Origin: Deinococcus sedimenti
GTDB taxonomy: Bacteria > Deinococcota > Deinococci > Deinococcales > Deinococcaceae
Assembly: GCF_014648135.1 (NCBI RefSeq)
Contig: NZ_BMQN01000003.1
Coordinates: 186,001 to 250,000, forward strand
Length of the DNA: 64,000 nt
Direction: 5' to 3'
How positions within the stretch are numbered: position 1 is the stretch's first letter; the number at the start of each line of letters is the position of its first letter. Position numbers and translations under genes: made by a program. The notes under the pieces are model-generated. The model was not told the DNA's origin and searched no databases. It worked only from the letters and a program-made list of their open reading frames with translations. This document shows, piece by piece, positions 8,751-20,520 of the stretch.

Positions 8751-9610
8751 TATTTGCGGCGGCTGGCGCGGCGGGCCAGGAGGCTGGTGATGAAGATCAG
8801 GGTGATCAGCAGCAGTGCGCCGGCCTTCGCGAGCCGCTGGTTCTCGTCGTAGGCGCTGGTCGCGCCGCGGTAAATTTCCAGGGGCAGGGCGCTCATGGGT
8901 TTGGTCGGGTCGAGGTTGATCTGGTTGTTCCCGAACGCCGTGAACAGCAGTGGCGCGGCCTCCCCGGCGACCCTGGCCAGGGCCAGCATCACGCCGGTGA
9001 CGATGCCTCCGGCGGCGGCGGGCAGCACGATCCGCAGGGTGACCAGCCACTTGGGCAGGCCCAGGGCCAGGCCAGCCTCGCGGACGGTCTGTGGGACGAG
9101 TTTCAGGACTTCCTCGGTGGTGCGCACGACGATGGGGATCATCAGGAAGCCCAGCGCGACGGCGCCCGCGAGGCCCGAGAAGCCGAACTGCAGCACGATC
9201 AGGCCGTACGCGACGAGACCCATGACGATCGCGGGAATCCCGGCGAGCACGTCGCTGATCATGCGGATGCTGGGCATCAGGGGGTGGCGGGGGTACTCGG
9301 CGAGGAAGATCCCGCCGGACACGCCCACCACGACGCCCAACACGCTGGCCAGGGCGAGCATCTCGATGCTGCCGAGGATGGCGTTGGCGAGGCCGCCGCC
9401 GGTTTCCCCTTCGGGCGCGGGGACCTTGGTGAAGAAGTCGAGGTTCATGGCGCCGAGGCCCTCGCGGATCAGGTACGCGAAGATCAGGATCAGCGGCGCG
9501 ACGACGATCAGGGTGGCCAGGACGATCAGGCCGCCCATGGCGAGGTTCTTGGCGCGGCGGGCCGGGCTCAGCTGGTGGCGGGTGCTGTTGGGCGTGGTGG
9601 CGGCGCGCAT
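8750..9610 (-). CDS. pstA: Phosphate ABC transporter permease PstA
   Basis: 286 aa starting [14 protein letters not shown]. The start at 9610-9608 is chosen because it overlaps the pstC stop (TGATG), and the frame before it is only the shadow of pstC. Six hydrophobic segments, with the binding-protein-dependent permease EAA-type loop ([21 protein letters not shown]) near residue 200. It forms the membrane channel with PstC. Confidence 0.93.
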   Translation of the reverse strand: MRAATTPNSTRHQLSPARRAKNLAMGGLIVLATLIVVAPLILIFAYLIREGLGAMNLDFFTKVPAPEGETGGGLANAILGSIEMLALASVLGVVVGVSGGIFLAEYPRHPLMPSIRMISDVLAGIPAIVMGLVAYGLIVLQFGFSGLAGAVALGFLMIPIVVRTTEEVLKLVPQTVREAGLALGLPKWLVTLRIVLPAAAGGIVTGVMLALARVAGEAAPLLFTAFGNNQINLDPTKPMSALPLEIYRGATSAYDENQRLAKAGALLLITLIFITSLLARRASRRK

Positions 9611-10605
9611 CACTGGATTCCCTTGGGGGTCAGGCGGGCGATGATCAGGCGGGCAATGTAGTTCACGACGACGCTCAGGAAGAACAGGCTCAGGCCGAGT
9701 GTGACGACGCTGGAGCGGTGCAGGGCTTCCTGCGCGTCCCCGAACTGGTTGGCGATCACGGAGGCCATGGTGCTGGCGTTGCCCCAGATGCTCTTGAGGA
9801 TGTCCTGGCTGTCCCCGATGACCATGGCGACGGCCAGCGTCTCGCCCAGCGCGCGGCCCAGCGCGAGGATCACGCCGCCCATGATGCCCGCGCGGGCGTA
9901 CGGGAGGATCGCCCGGGAGATGACTTCCCACTTCGTGGCGCCCAGCGCGTACATCGCTTCACGCTGGTCCTGCGGCACGAGCCGGATGACGTCCCGCGCG
10001 ACGGACGCGGTGTACGGGAGGATCATGACGGTCAGGATGATGATCGCCAGGGCCAGGCCGCGCCCGGCGGCGCTGCTGGGCACGAAGAAGCATTCCAGGC
10101 TGGTCTGGTTCTTGTTCCACAGGTCGGTGCAGCGCGTCAGCGTCTGGACGTTCTCAGGGCTGGTGAAGAAGTTCGTCTGCCACTTGCCGAGGATCGGGGC
10201 AATCACGAACAGCGCCCACAGGCCGTACACGACGCTGGGCACCGCGGCGAGCAGTTCGATCAGGTAGCCGACCGGGTTGGCCAGCCACTTGGGCGCGTAC
10301 TCGGCGACGAACAGCGCGCTCGCGATCGCCAGCGGCACGCTGATGACCAGCGCGGCGATGCTGGTCACCAGCGTGCCGGCGATCATGGCGGCCGCGCCGA
10401 ACTCACCGGTGACGGGGTTCCACACGCGGCTGGTGAAGAAGTTCAGGCCGAACTTCTGCAGGGCGGGCCAGGACTCGGTGCCGAGCTGGTAGACGCTCAG
10501 GACGAACACGAGCACGATCACGGCGGCCAGCGCGAGGATCAGGCCCTCGAACACTCGGTCGCTGGCGCTGCTCAGCTGGCGGGGGGAGGCGGTGCGTTTG
10601 CTCAT
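9610..10605 (-). CDS. pstC: Phosphate ABC transporter permease PstC
   Basis: 331 aa with a hydrophobic N-terminal helix (about 17-40), then five or six more membrane segments and the EAA loop [21 protein letters not shown] roughly 45-residue insertion with two Cys ([17 protein letters not shown]) lies between membrane segments and probably faces outside, a feature of some Deinococcus/Thermus PstC proteins. Overlaps pstA by one base; a strong hairpin lies between it and pstS. Confidence 0.93.
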   Translation of the reverse strand: MSKRTASPRQLSSASDRVFEGLILALAAVIVLVFVLSVYQLGTESWPALQKFGLNFFTSRVWNPVTGEFGAAAMIAGTLVTSIAALVISVPLAIASALFVAEYAPKWLANPVGYLIELLAAVPSVVYGLWALFVIAPILGKWQTNFFTSPENVQTLTRCTDLWNKNQTSLECFFVPSSAAGRGLALAIIILTVMILPYTASVARDVIRLVPQDQREAMYALGATKWEVISRAILPYARAGIMGGVILALGRALGETLAVAMVIGDSQDILKSIWGNASTMASVIANQFGDAQEALHRSSVVTLGLSLFFLSVVVNYIARLIIARLTPKGIQ

Positions 10606-10705
10606 GGTTTCGTGACCCCTTCGGGACTCATGGACTCAGTTCACCCGGTTTTCGTCAGGCGACGGTCAGCCCACCCGCTTCAGGTGCGGGCAGGCTGGTC
10701 AGAAG

Positions 10706-10740
10706 CGCGCGGCGTGCCCGTTGCCTGGGCACGCCGCGCG
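10706..10740. promoter_or_regulatory. 14-bp stem-loop between pstS and pstC
   Basis: CGCGCGGCGTGCCC at 10706-10719 pairs with 10727-10740 across a 7-nt loop. It follows the pstS stop by 13 bases on the minus strand and has no U-tract. Such intercistronic hairpins usually protect the upstream message or cause partial termination, so that the binding protein is made in excess of the permeases. Confidence 0.6.
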
Positions 10741-10753
10741 GTCGAGCGTGAGG

Positions 10754-11779
10754 TCAGATCTTCTTGCCGCCGTAGGTCATCTTGGCGATGATGCTCTTGG
10801 CCTTGTTGGCGACGGTGTCGGGCAGCTTGGCGTAGTCCAGCGCCTCGTTGTACTGCTGGCCGCTGGTGACCATCCAGGTCAGGAGTTTCTTCAGCGCGGC
10901 GGCCTGGGCCTGGCTGCGGCCGCTGTAGTTCTGCTCCTTGTAGAAGATCAGGTACGTGAAGCTGGCGATGGGGTACGCGTCGCCGTTGGCGCTGTTGGTC
11001 AGGCTGACGCGGGTGTCGGCGGGAATCACGACGCCCTTGGCGGCCAGCGCGGCGGGCCCGTTGTCGGCCACGACGAACTTGCCGGCGCGGTTCTGCACGC
11101 TGCCGAAGGTCAGTTTGTTCTGCTTGGCGTACACGAGTTCCACGTAGCCGATCGCGCCGGGGGTACTCTTCACGACGCCGGCCACGCCGTCGTTGCCCTT
11201 GGCGCCGGTGCCGACGGGCCACTGCAGGCTGTTGCCCACGCCGACCTTGCTCTTCCACTCGCTGCTGACCTTGCTCAGGTAGTCGGCGAACACGTACGTC
11301 GTGCCGGAGCCGTCACTGCGGCGCGCCACGGTGATGGGCAGCGGGGGAATCGTCACGCCGGGGTTGATGGCGGCGATGGCCTTGTCGTTCCAGGTCCGGA
11401 TCTTGCCCAGGTAGATGTCGGCCAGGACCTTACCGGTGAACTTGAGGGGCGCGGTGACGCCGGGAAGGTTGTAGGCGGGCACCACGGCGCCGATGGCGGT
11501 GGGGATGTGCAGCAGGTCGGCGGGCGCGGCCTTCATGGCCTCGTCGCTCATGGGGTTGTCGCTGCCGGCGAAGTCGACGGTGCGCTCGGTGATCTGCTTC
11601 TGGCCGGCGCCACTGCCGACGGACTGGTAGTTCACGCTGACGCCGGTGTCGCCCTTGTACTCGGCGAACATCTTGCTGTACAGGGGGTAGGGGAAGCTGG
11701 CCCCGGCGCCCGTCAGGCTGGACTGCGCGCTGGCGGTGGTCACGGCGAGGGCGGCGGCGAGGACGAAGATCTTCTTCAT
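10754..11779 (-). CDS. pstS: Phosphate-binding protein PstS
   Basis: 341 aa with a signal peptide ([18 protein letters not shown], predicted cut after residue 18), no lipobox Cys, so it is probably secreted or cell-wall bound. [26 protein letters not shown] and [11 protein letters not shown] are the three phosphate-cage segments of PstS. First gene of the minus-strand pst operon. It is probably phosphate regulated, but no clear Pho box was made out. Confidence 0.93.
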   Translation of the reverse strand: MKKIFVLAAALAVTTASAQSSLTGAGASFPYPLYSKMFAEYKGDTGVSVNYQSVGSGAGQKQITERTVDFAGSDNPMSDEAMKAAPADLLHIPTAIGAVVPAYNLPGVTAPLKFTGKVLADIYLGKIRTWNDKAIAAINPGVTIPPLPITVARRSDGSGTTYVFADYLSKVSSEWKSKVGVGNSLQWPVGTGAKGNDGVAGVVKSTPGAIGYVELVYAKQNKLTFGSVQNRAGKFVVADNGPAALAAKGVVIPADTRVSLTNSANGDAYPIASFTYLIFYKEQNYSGRSQAQAAALKKLLTWMVTSGQQYNEALDYAKLPDTVANKAKSIIAKMTYGGKKI

Positions 11780-11815
11780 GGGGCGCAGTCTGCCGCCCGA
11801 TTGTCAGCGCCGCGT

Positions 11816-11847
11816 CACGCGCCGCGAGTCGCCACGCGGCGCGTGAT
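11816..11847. terminator. 12-bp inverted repeat between hpaI and pstS
   Basis: TCACGCGCCGCG (11816-11827) pairs with CGCGGCGCGTGA (11836-11847), 8-nt loop. It sits 37-68 bases upstream of pstS and about 90 bases after the hpaI stop, both on the minus strand. Either it ends the hpa operon message or it is an operator in the pstS promoter; the sequence alone does not decide. Confidence 0.45.
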
Positions 11848-11938
11848 TTCACTGCCGCGAAGCGCGCCGGGGCGGCTCTCCACCGGACAGGTAAGGCACC
11901 CGGCGCGTCAGGGATGGATCAGGTGAGGGGGCCTGGAC

Positions 11939-12742
11939 TCAGTATGGTCCAGCGTCCCGGGTCGGTGGCGCGGCAGGACGGACCCGCCCGGCCAGGTCGC
12001 GGGCCGCGCGGGCGAGCAGGGTGGTGTCCACGCCCGCCGCCACGAAGGTGCAGCCCGCCGCGCGATAGTGCGGCACCTGCGCCTCGGTACAGAGGATGCC
12101 CGCCGCCTTCCCCGCCGCGCGGGTGCGGGTCACGGCGTCCAGGATCGCGGCCTGCACGTCCGGATGCGCGGGGTTCCCGAGGTAGCCCAGGCTGGCACTC
12201 AGGTCCGCCGGGCCGATGAACACGCCGTCCACGCCCTCGACAGCCAGGATGTCGTCCAGCGCGGCGAGTCCGGCGGCGCTCTCGACCTGCACCAGCAGGC
12301 AGATGTCAGCGTCGGCGCGGTGGAGGTAGTCCGGCACGGCGTTCCAGCGGGACGCGCGGGCGATCGCGCTGCCCACGCCCCGCACGCCGCGCGGCGGGTA
12401 GCGGGTCGCGGCGACCAGTTCGCGGGCCTGCGCGCCGCTCTCGACCATGGGGACCAGCAGGGTCTGCACGCCCAGGTCGAGGTACTGCTTGATCAGGTGC
12501 GTCTGCCCAACCGGAGGCCGCACGATGGGCGTGACCGGGTACGCCGCCATGGCCTGGAGCACGCTCAGGGTGCTGCGCACGTCGTTCGGCGCGTGCTCGC
12601 CGTCGATCAGCAGCCAGTCGAAACCCGCCCCAGCGATGATCTCCGCGCTGTACGGGTCGGCCAGCGCCAGCCACAGACCCAGCTGGAACTCTCCGCGCGC
12701 CAGGGCCGCCTTCAGGGGATTGTGCAGGTCCGGGGCGCTCAC
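11939..12742 (-). CDS. hpaI: HpcH/HpaI-type aldolase (2,4-dihydroxyhept-2-ene-1,7-dioate aldolase)
   Basis: 267 aa starting from GTG at 12742, whose GTGA overlaps the hpaH stop. Class II pyruvate aldolase: catalytic His in DGEHAPND (about residue 50), metal ligands Glu in VQVESAAGL and Asp in [12 protein letters not shown]. It splits 4-hydroxy-2-oxoheptane-1,7-dioate into pyruvate and succinate semialdehyde, the last step of the homoprotocatechuate meta-cleavage route. Last gene of the hpa operon. Confidence 0.9.
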   Translation of the reverse strand: MSAPDLHNPLKAALARGEFQLGLWLALADPYSAEIIAGAGFDWLLIDGEHAPNDVRSTLSVLQAMAAYPVTPIVRPPVGQTHLIKQYLDLGVQTLLVPMVESGAQARELVAATRYPPRGVRGVGSAIARASRWNAVPDYLHRADADICLLVQVESAAGLAALDDILAVEGVDGVFIGPADLSASLGYLGNPAHPDVQAAILDAVTRTRAAGKAAGILCTEAQVPHYRAAGCTFVAAGVDTTLLARAARDLAGRVRPAAPPTRDAGPY

Positions 12743-13551
12743 CGCGCGAACCTCAGGGTGACGCTGCCCAGCGGGCCGTAATCCGCGTGGAACAGGTCGC
12801 CGGGCGCGGCGTCCACCGGGCGCACGAACGACCCGGCCAGCACCGTCTCCCCCGCCCGCAGCGTCACGCCGTGCGGCGCGAGACGGTTGGCGAGCCACGC
12901 CACGCCCTCGGCCGGGTGATTCAGCACGCCGGCCGCCACGCCGGTCTCCTCAATCACGCCGTTGCGGAACAGCAGCGCGCCCACCCAGCGCAGATCCACG
13001 TCGGTGGGCCGCACCGGCCGCCCGCCCAGGACGATCCCGGCGTTCGCGGCGTTGTCGCTGATGGTGTCCGTGACCTTGCGGGTCGCGCCGGTCTCGCGGT
13101 CCACGCGCTCGATGCGCGCGTCGATGATCTCGGCGGCGGGCACCACCCAGCGCGTGGCGTCCAGCACGTCCATGACGGTCACGTTCGGGCCGCGCAGGTC
13201 CTTCCCGAGGATGAACGCGAGTTCCACCTCCACGCGCGGCACGATGAAGCGCCCCGACGGGATGGGCTGGAGTTCGCTGAACACCATGTCGTCGAGCAGC
13301 GTCCCGTAGTCGGGCTCGTCGATGTTCACGGCCTGCTGCATGGCGCGCGACGTCAGGCCGATCTTGTGCCCGATCACGCGGCGGCCCTGCGTGAGCTTGT
13401 GACTGACCCAGGCGTCCTGCACCCGATACGCGTCCGCGATCGTCAGGCCGGGGTACTGGCCGGACAGCTGCCGCATAGGCGCGCGGGACTGCTCGGCGGC
13501 GTGCAGGCGGCGCGCGGCGTCCTGCACCTGCGCGTCACTGAGGCCGCTCAT
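12739..13551 (-). CDS. hpaH: 2-oxo-hept-4-ene-1,7-dioate hydratase
   Basis: 270 aa. Member of the MhpD/HpaH hydratase family: [24 protein letters not shown], the acidic metal motif [13 protein letters not shown], and [10 protein letters not shown]. It adds water to 2-oxohept-4-ene-1,7-dioate ahead of the HpaI aldolase, with which it overlaps by 4 bases. A family-1 repeat separates it from hpaF. Confidence 0.9.
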   Translation of the reverse strand: MSGLSDAQVQDAARRLHAAEQSRAPMRQLSGQYPGLTIADAYRVQDAWVSHKLTQGRRVIGHKIGLTSRAMQQAVNIDEPDYGTLLDDMVFSELQPIPSGRFIVPRVEVELAFILGKDLRGPNVTVMDVLDATRWVVPAAEIIDARIERVDRETGATRKVTDTISDNAANAGIVLGGRPVRPTDVDLRWVGALLFRNGVIEETGVAAGVLNHPAEGVAWLANRLAPHGVTLRAGETVLAGSFVRPVDAAPGDLFHADYGPLGSVTLRFAR

Positions 13552-13558
13552 TTCCCCT

Positions 13559-13684
13559 CCGGTTGCGTGGTGCCATCACCATGCAACCCGAGCGGAGCGA
13601 GGAGGAGACAGACGGCTCCCGGGCGTGGAGTGGATAAGTCGGTGAAGTTCCGACTTGTCCACGAAACAGACGGGAGCCGTTTCA
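13559..13684 (+). repeat. Intergenic repeat, family 1 (copy B), between hpaF and hpaH
   Basis: A full-length copy of about 126 bp: left end CCGGTTGCGTGG, CAACCCGAGCGGAGCGAGGA, middle hairpin AAGTCGG...CCGACTT, right end CCACGAAACAGACGGGAGCC. It overlaps the hpaF stop. It matches copy C (22947-23094) over most of its length. Confidence 0.7.
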
Positions 13685-14074
13685 CGCGCCCACCTTGCGG
13701 TAGCGGGCGTGAATGTTGTTGTGCTTGAAGGTGCCCGCCTCGCTGAACTCCGCGATCTCCAGCGACAGGGCCAGGGTGCGGGAGTCGAAGTCGGCGGCGA
13801 AGTGGCTTTTGAGCACCTCGAACAGCGCCGCGCCCGTCTCGGCCTTCACGGTCTCGCTGCGCCCGGCGGCGATCTTCAGGGTGACGTGCACGAACGCGTC
13901 GTCATGCGCGCCCTCGGCCACCACGTACTCCGTCAGGCGGTGCGCGCGGGCACGGATGCCGCCCGGCGGGTACACGTCCGGACGGGCCAGCAGCACCCCG
14001 TTCAGGGCACGCAGCAGCTCCGGCACGCGCGGCGCGGTCAGGTTATCGGTGTACTCGACGGTCAGGTGCGGCAT
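13682..14074 (-). CDS. hpaF: 5-carboxymethyl-2-hydroxymuconate delta-isomerase
   Basis: 130 aa starting MPHLTVEYTDNL at 14074; Pro2 becomes the catalytic N-terminal proline after Met removal, as in the CHMI/4-oxalocrotonate tautomerase superfamily. The family length is about 125-130. The ATG overlaps the hpaG stop (TGATG). It isomerises 5-carboxymethyl-2-hydroxymuconate for the decarboxylase HpaG. Confidence 0.9.
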   Translation of the reverse strand: MPHLTVEYTDNLTAPRVPELLRALNGVLLARPDVYPPGGIRARAHRLTEYVVAEGAHDDAFVHVTLKIAAGRSETVKAETGAALFEVLKSHFAADFDSRTLALSLEIAEFSEAGTFKHNNIHARYRKVGA

Positions 14075-14859
14075 CAGATCCGCTGCCCTTCCTGCGCGAT
14101 CAGCGGCTCGGCGTCCTCCGACTCCCACCCCACGTCGTTCTCCAACGCGCCCAGCCCGTCGATCTCCAGGCGCATCACGTCCCCCGGCTTCACGTGCGAC
14201 ACGCCCTTCGGCGTGCCGGTCAGGATCACGTCGCCCGCCTGCAGGGTCATGAAGCGGCTCATGAACTCGATCAGTTCCGGCCCGCGCAGGATCATGTCCC
14301 GCGTGTTGCCCTCCTGGCGCAGCTCGCCGTTCACGAACGCGCGCAGGCCCAGGTTGTACGGGTCCGGCACCTCGTCCGCCGACACGAGGTACGGCCCCAG
14401 CGGCCCGAACGTGTCCCAGCCCTTGGCGCGCATGGGCGGGCGGTAGTAGTTGCTCACGTAATCCCGCACCACCAGATCGTTCGCGATGGTGTACCCACCG
14501 ATGTAGTCTTCGGCGTCCTTCGCCTTCACGCGCCGCGCGTCCCGCCCGATCACGATGCCCAGTTCCACCTCGTAGTGCATGAACTGCGCCCCGCGCGGGT
14601 ACTCCACCGTGCCGCCGTGCGGCAGCAGACTCGTGTTCGGCTTCAGGAACATCACCGGCTCCTCCGGCGTCTTGAAGCCCAGCTCCGCATTGTGATCCGC
14701 GTAGTTCAGCGCCAGCGCGATCACCTTCCCGGGAGTCACGGGCAGCAGGAACTGCACCTCGTCCGGACGGTGCGCCTCACCCGCCGCGTCGATCAACATG
14801 CCATCCCGGAGCACGCCACGGTGCTGACGGCCACGGGCCATAAAATTCGCTGTTTTCAT
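14074..14859 (-). CDS. hpaG: FAH-family OPET decarboxylase / HHDD isomerase
   Basis: 261 aa of the fumarylacetoacetate hydrolase fold. Seen: LALNYADHNAELG, EEPVMFLKPNTSL, the metal-ligand segment HYEVELGIVIGRDA, GGYTIANDLVVRDY, and ILTGTPKGVSHVKPGD. In E. coli HpaG two such domains are fused; here there is one, as in the split versions. It decarboxylates 5-oxopent-3-ene-1,2,5-tricarboxylate. Confidence 0.88.
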   Translation of the reverse strand: MKTANFMARGRQHRGVLRDGMLIDAAGEAHRPDEVQFLLPVTPGKVIALALNYADHNAELGFKTPEEPVMFLKPNTSLLPHGGTVEYPRGAQFMHYEVELGIVIGRDARRVKAKDAEDYIGGYTIANDLVVRDYVSNYYRPPMRAKGWDTFGPLGPYLVSADEVPDPYNLGLRAFVNGELRQEGNTRDMILRGPELIEFMSRFMTLQAGDVILTGTPKGVSHVKPGDVMRLEIDGLGALENDVGWESEDAEPLIAQEGQRI

Positions 14860-14869
14860 TGGAAACCTC

Positions 14870-15005
14870 GGTTGGGAACGGATTCGCGGGCGGACCCCTC
14901 AGTCCGCTGCGCGGCCAGCTCCCCTCAAGGGGAGCCAGAAGAAAGCAGCTGCAAGCCTCCCCTTGAGAGGAGGTGCCCCCGACAGGGGGCGGAGGGGTTC
15001 TTCCA
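14870..15005. repeat. Palindrome-rich spacer between hpaD and hpaG
   Basis: About 150 bp without a gene. It contains GCTCCCCTCAAGGGGAGC (14918-14935), a related inverted copy CCTCCCCTTGAGAGGAGG (14956-14973), GCCCCC-gaca-GGGGGC (14975-14990), and outer arms ACCCCTC/GAGGGGT. The whole can fold into one long structure. It looks like another small intergenic repeat within the operon. Confidence 0.5.
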
Positions 15006-15012
15006 GCTCAAC

Positions 15013-15981
<969 letters not shown>

Positions 15982-15982
15982 G

Positions 15983-17491
15983 TCAGTCCGCCGCCACGGT
16001 CTTGGTCTGGTCGGGGTTGGTCTGGTCAGGGCTGGTCTGGTGGATGAACTCGCGGATGCGCTGCACGTAGGGTTTCTTGTCGTAGACCTCGTACAGGGCG
16101 CTGTGCATGCGGATGGGGTCGCCGAAGAAGTGCTTCTCGTACAGGTTCTGCCGCGCGCCGAAGCTGCTCAGGGTCAGGTCCCAGGCGAGGCGGAAGAGTT
16201 TGAGTCGCTCCTCGGCGCTGGCGTTCGTGGCCTGCAGGTGCTTCTCGATGAACGCCCCGAGTGGCCCCTCGCGGTCGGCCTTGCTGGGCATCATGATGAT
16301 CCCGGACGCGCCGAGCAGCTGGATGATCTCGTTCAGGCGCGGGTAGATCGCCGGGTAGTAGTTCCGCGCGGCGTCCAGCGGGCCGCGCGCGGGCGTCATG
16401 ACGCCGTACGCGTTGAGCTGCGCGCCTTCCACGGCGGCCACCTGCAGGGCTTTCATGATCTCCAGGGTCACGATGATCTCGCTGACCTTGCTCTGCACGT
16501 GCTGGAACTGCCCGCTGCCGACGGTGTCCACGATGCTCTGCGCGAGGCCCAGGAACGCCTCGGTCTTGCTGACCTTCTGGTTCACGACCTGGTACGCCAT
16601 GTGCAGCACGGCGTCGGTTTTGGCGTAGGCCTGGTTGGCGAGGGTCATGTCGTACATCAGGAACACCCGCTCCCACGGCACCAGCACGTCGTCGAAGATC
16701 ACGAACGCGTCCTGCTCGTCGAAGCGGCTGGACAGCGGGTGGTCTTCCACGTCGCGGCCCAGGTCGAAGGGTTCACGGCACTGGAAGTACAGGCCCGGCG
16801 TGTTCGTGGGCAGCCCGAAGCCGATCGCGTAACGGCTGCGGTCGCCGTTCTCCTTGATGACCGTGGACGGGAAGATCAGGATCTCGTCCGCAATGGGGAG
16901 GGTGGCGAGCATGCGCGCGCCGCGCACGATCACACCGGCCTCGGTCTCCTCGACGATGCCCATGGCGATGTACGGGTCGGGCAGTTCGGACGCCTGCTTG
17001 CCGCGGTTCACCTGCGGGTTCGTCAGGGCGTGCGTGAGGCACAGGTCGTGGTCGCGCACGTACTCGAAGTAGCGGCGCATGTTCTCGCTGAAGTTCCGGC
17101 CCGAGCCCGGCTCGCCGCTGGATTCGCACTGGTCGAAGTACGCGCTCGCCATCCCGGCGGCCATGACGTTCGTGTTCATGTAGTCCGGCGCGCGGCCCAG
17201 CGTGCCCAGCGAGTAGTTCGCGCGGAGGCGGTGCGCCTCGCCGATCCGGCGCAGGTCCTCCTTGGTGCGGGGCACCATGAACGCGGTCGCGTGCCGCTCG
17301 CTGCCCTCCTCGAAGGTCAGGACGTCGCGGTAGCGCGGGTCGTGCTGCAGGTCGTACAGCCCGGCCAGCGAGTGGGCGATGTTGCGCGTGGCGGGGTGCG
17401 TGGTGGCGTCCTCCACCCGCTGCCCGTCGATGTACAGGTTGGGCGGGTTCAGGCGTAGGCGGTCGAGGAACTGCTGTCCGGTGCGGGCCAT
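15983..17491 (-). CDS. hpaB: 4-hydroxyphenylacetate 3-monooxygenase, oxygenase component
   Basis: 502 aa, the two-component flavin hydroxylase fold. Arg100 and Tyr104 (LGRAPDYMN) and His154 (LTHALTNP) match the substrate-binding Arg/Tyr/His known from the Thermus HpaB family. [17 protein letters not shown] is the conserved flavin region. It hydroxylates 4-hydroxyphenylacetate using reduced FAD from a separate reductase, HpaC, which is not encoded in this cluster. Confidence 0.92.
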   Translation of the reverse strand: MARTGQQFLDRLRLNPPNLYIDGQRVEDATTHPATRNIAHSLAGLYDLQHDPRYRDVLTFEEGSERHATAFMVPRTKEDLRRIGEAHRLRANYSLGTLGRAPDYMNTNVMAAGMASAYFDQCESSGEPGSGRNFSENMRRYFEYVRDHDLCLTHALTNPQVNRGKQASELPDPYIAMGIVEETEAGVIVRGARMLATLPIADEILIFPSTVIKENGDRSRYAIGFGLPTNTPGLYFQCREPFDLGRDVEDHPLSSRFDEQDAFVIFDDVLVPWERVFLMYDMTLANQAYAKTDAVLHMAYQVVNQKVSKTEAFLGLAQSIVDTVGSGQFQHVQSKVSEIIVTLEIMKALQVAAVEGAQLNAYGVMTPARGPLDAARNYYPAIYPRLNEIIQLLGASGIIMMPSKADREGPLGAFIEKHLQATNASAEERLKLFRLAWDLTLSSFGARQNLYEKHFFGDPIRMHSALYEVYDKKPYVQRIREFIHQTSPDQTNPDQTKTVAAD

Positions 17492-17492
17492 C

Positions 17493-19022
<1,530 letters not shown>

Positions 19023-19179
19023 GAACCCTCCAGAGAGGGGCGCGTCGGGATGCGCCCGGAACGTGAGTTGAGCTTCCCCGCAGCGTAGGCCCGCCCGGGC
19101 GGGAGTCTCAACGGTGGGATGCACAGTAATCACAATGGCTTTTGTATGATTTGACAATGAGCAATCTGAGGGTAGCTGG
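19023..19179. promoter_or_regulatory. Divergent hpaE / pucR-type promoter region with leaderless mini-ORF
   Basis: A TATGAT -10 box at 19145-19150 lies 6 bases before ATG at 19157, the spacing of a leaderless Deinococcus start. That ATG opens an 8-codon frame (MSNLRVAG) whose TGA at 19181-19183 overlaps the regulator ATG at 19180. GAGGG inside the mini-ORF also serves as ribosome site for the regulator. The AT-rich stretch near 19125-19150 stands out from the GC-rich flanks. Confidence 0.5.
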
Positions 19180-20379
19180 ATGAGCGTGACCCTGGCGGCG
19201 TTGCGGGGGGCGCTGGGCCTCTCCCCCACCCCCATAACGGAGCAGATCGGCGACGCGGAAGCCGCGGTGCGGGCGCTGCCCGACGCTCCGGCAGCGGACG
19301 TCCGCGCGGCGTTCGCGCGCCTCCAGGCCGACTCTCTGAGGCCGCACCTGCCGGGCCTGCGCGCCCTGCTGGACGGCGCGCAGCGCGCCCTGAATCACCC
19401 GCAGCCGGAGGCGACCCTCGCCCGCTGGCTGGCGGGCGTCACGGGCGGCGAAGTGACCGTCCGGGCCAGTTGGGGGGACGTCGTCGCGCACGCCGGGCAC
19501 GCCCCGGACGGCGCGGAACTGACCGAGGTGCCCCTCGCATTCGAGCGCCGCCCGGTCGGCACCCTGCAGCTGCGGGCCGCTCCCGGCTGGGCGGATCTGG
19601 CGGCGCTGATCGCGGAATTGCTGCGCCTGGCGCGCCTGCAGGCGGCGGCAGCGGGCGCGGCGCGGCGGCGCGTCGGCGAGCGGCAGTTCGAGGCGCTCCT
19701 CGCCGGGGACGGTGCGCAGCTCCCGCCCGGCGAGGGCTTCACGGTCGCGGCGCTGCGCCTGGATGGCCCGCCGCCCCGCTCCGCGCGTGCGCGAGAGGCC
19801 CGCACGGCGCAGCTGGACGTGCTGTGCAGTGTCGGCGAGGGCTTCTTCTACCGCCGGGGCCTGACCTGCCTGACCGCCGTGCGCGCCCAGGGGGACCATG
19901 ACGTGGCCGCGTGGCTGTGGCCCGCCGCCGATCCGGCCGGGGCGGCCGGGTTGCACGAGGCGCTGCTGAACGCCACGACCGCCGCGTTCCGGCTGGGGGT
20001 CAGCCGGGCGCACGCGGGGGCCGGGGCCGCGCCGGACGCGCTGCGCGAGGCGGCGCAGGCCCTGAGTCTCGCCCCGGCGCGCGGGGCCGCCACGTTCACA
20101 CAACCGGACCCGCTGCGGCCGCTGCTGGACAGCCCGGAGCGGGCCGCGCACGCCGCCGACTGGCAGGCCCGACTGCGCGTCGGGGACCCGGACGGGAAGC
20201 TGGCCGCCACGCTGCGCGCGTACCTGGGCCACACGGGCTCACTGGCCGCGCTGGCAGATGACCTGAACCTGCACCTGAACACCCTGCGCTACCGCCTGCG
20301 CCGCGCCGAGGAGCTGCTGGGCGGAGGGCTGAGCGACCCGGCGTTCGTCGCGCGGGTGTACCTCGCGTTCGGTCCCTGA
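19180..20379 (+). CDS. PucR-family transcriptional regulator
   Basis: 399 aa. The C-terminus (about 330-395) reads LAATLRAYLGHTGSLAALAD followed by LNLHLNTLRYRLRRAEELLG, the PucR/CdaR winged-helix signature with NTLRYRL as recognition helix. The middle is GGDEF-like (CdaR-type) and the N-terminus a sensor. Divergent from hpaE, so probably the regulator of the hpa genes; Deinococcus/Thermus hpa clusters lack the HpaR/HpaA types of E. coli in this position. Translation is probably coupled to the mini-ORF at 19157. Confidence 0.8.
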   Translation: MSVTLAALRGALGLSPTPITEQIGDAEAAVRALPDAPAADVRAAFARLQADSLRPHLPGLRALLDGAQRALNHPQPEATLARWLAGVTGGEVTVRASWGDVVAHAGHAPDGAELTEVPLAFERRPVGTLQLRAAPGWADLAALIAELLRLARLQAAAAGAARRRVGERQFEALLAGDGAQLPPGEGFTVAALRLDGPPPRSARAREARTAQLDVLCSVGEGFFYRRGLTCLTAVRAQGDHDVAAWLWPAADPAGAAGLHEALLNATTAAFRLGVSRAHAGAGAAPDALREAAQALSLAPARGAATFTQPDPLRPLLDSPERAAHAADWQARLRVGDPDGKLAATLRAYLGHTGSLAALADDLNLHLNTLRYRLRRAEELLGGGLSDPAFVARVYLAFGP

Positions 20380-20520
20380 CCGCCGGGAGCAAGGTGCTGG
20401 CCGGCCGGGGTGGCGGACCGCAGGTGCCCGATACGCCCAACGACTCCACGGCCCATCCATGTGCCTTCCGGTGGTCGCTTCAGCGTCCGGGAGAGCGGCC
20501 CGCCATCACTCCGTCCGGGC
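20380..20520. other. Convergent spacer, no gene seen
   Basis: 141 bp between the regulator and the HD-GYP gene, which point at each other. GC-rich, with short CCGGCCGG-type self-complementary stretches but no convincing terminator. Confidence 0.5.

Noticed and set aside
8579..9661. 360-codon plus-strand frame opposite pstA (and 9718-10791, 10721-11926 opposite pstC/pstS)
   Set aside because: Antisense shadows of well-recognised pst genes, composition rich in His/Gln/Ala.
13559..13684. Riboswitch between hpaF and hpaH
   Set aside because: The sequence recurs elsewhere as a family-1 repeat, next to unrelated genes.
19023..19235. Longer start for hpaE at 19235
   Set aside because: It would cover the divergent promoter and the regulator start; the start at 19022 has a proper ribosome site and family length.
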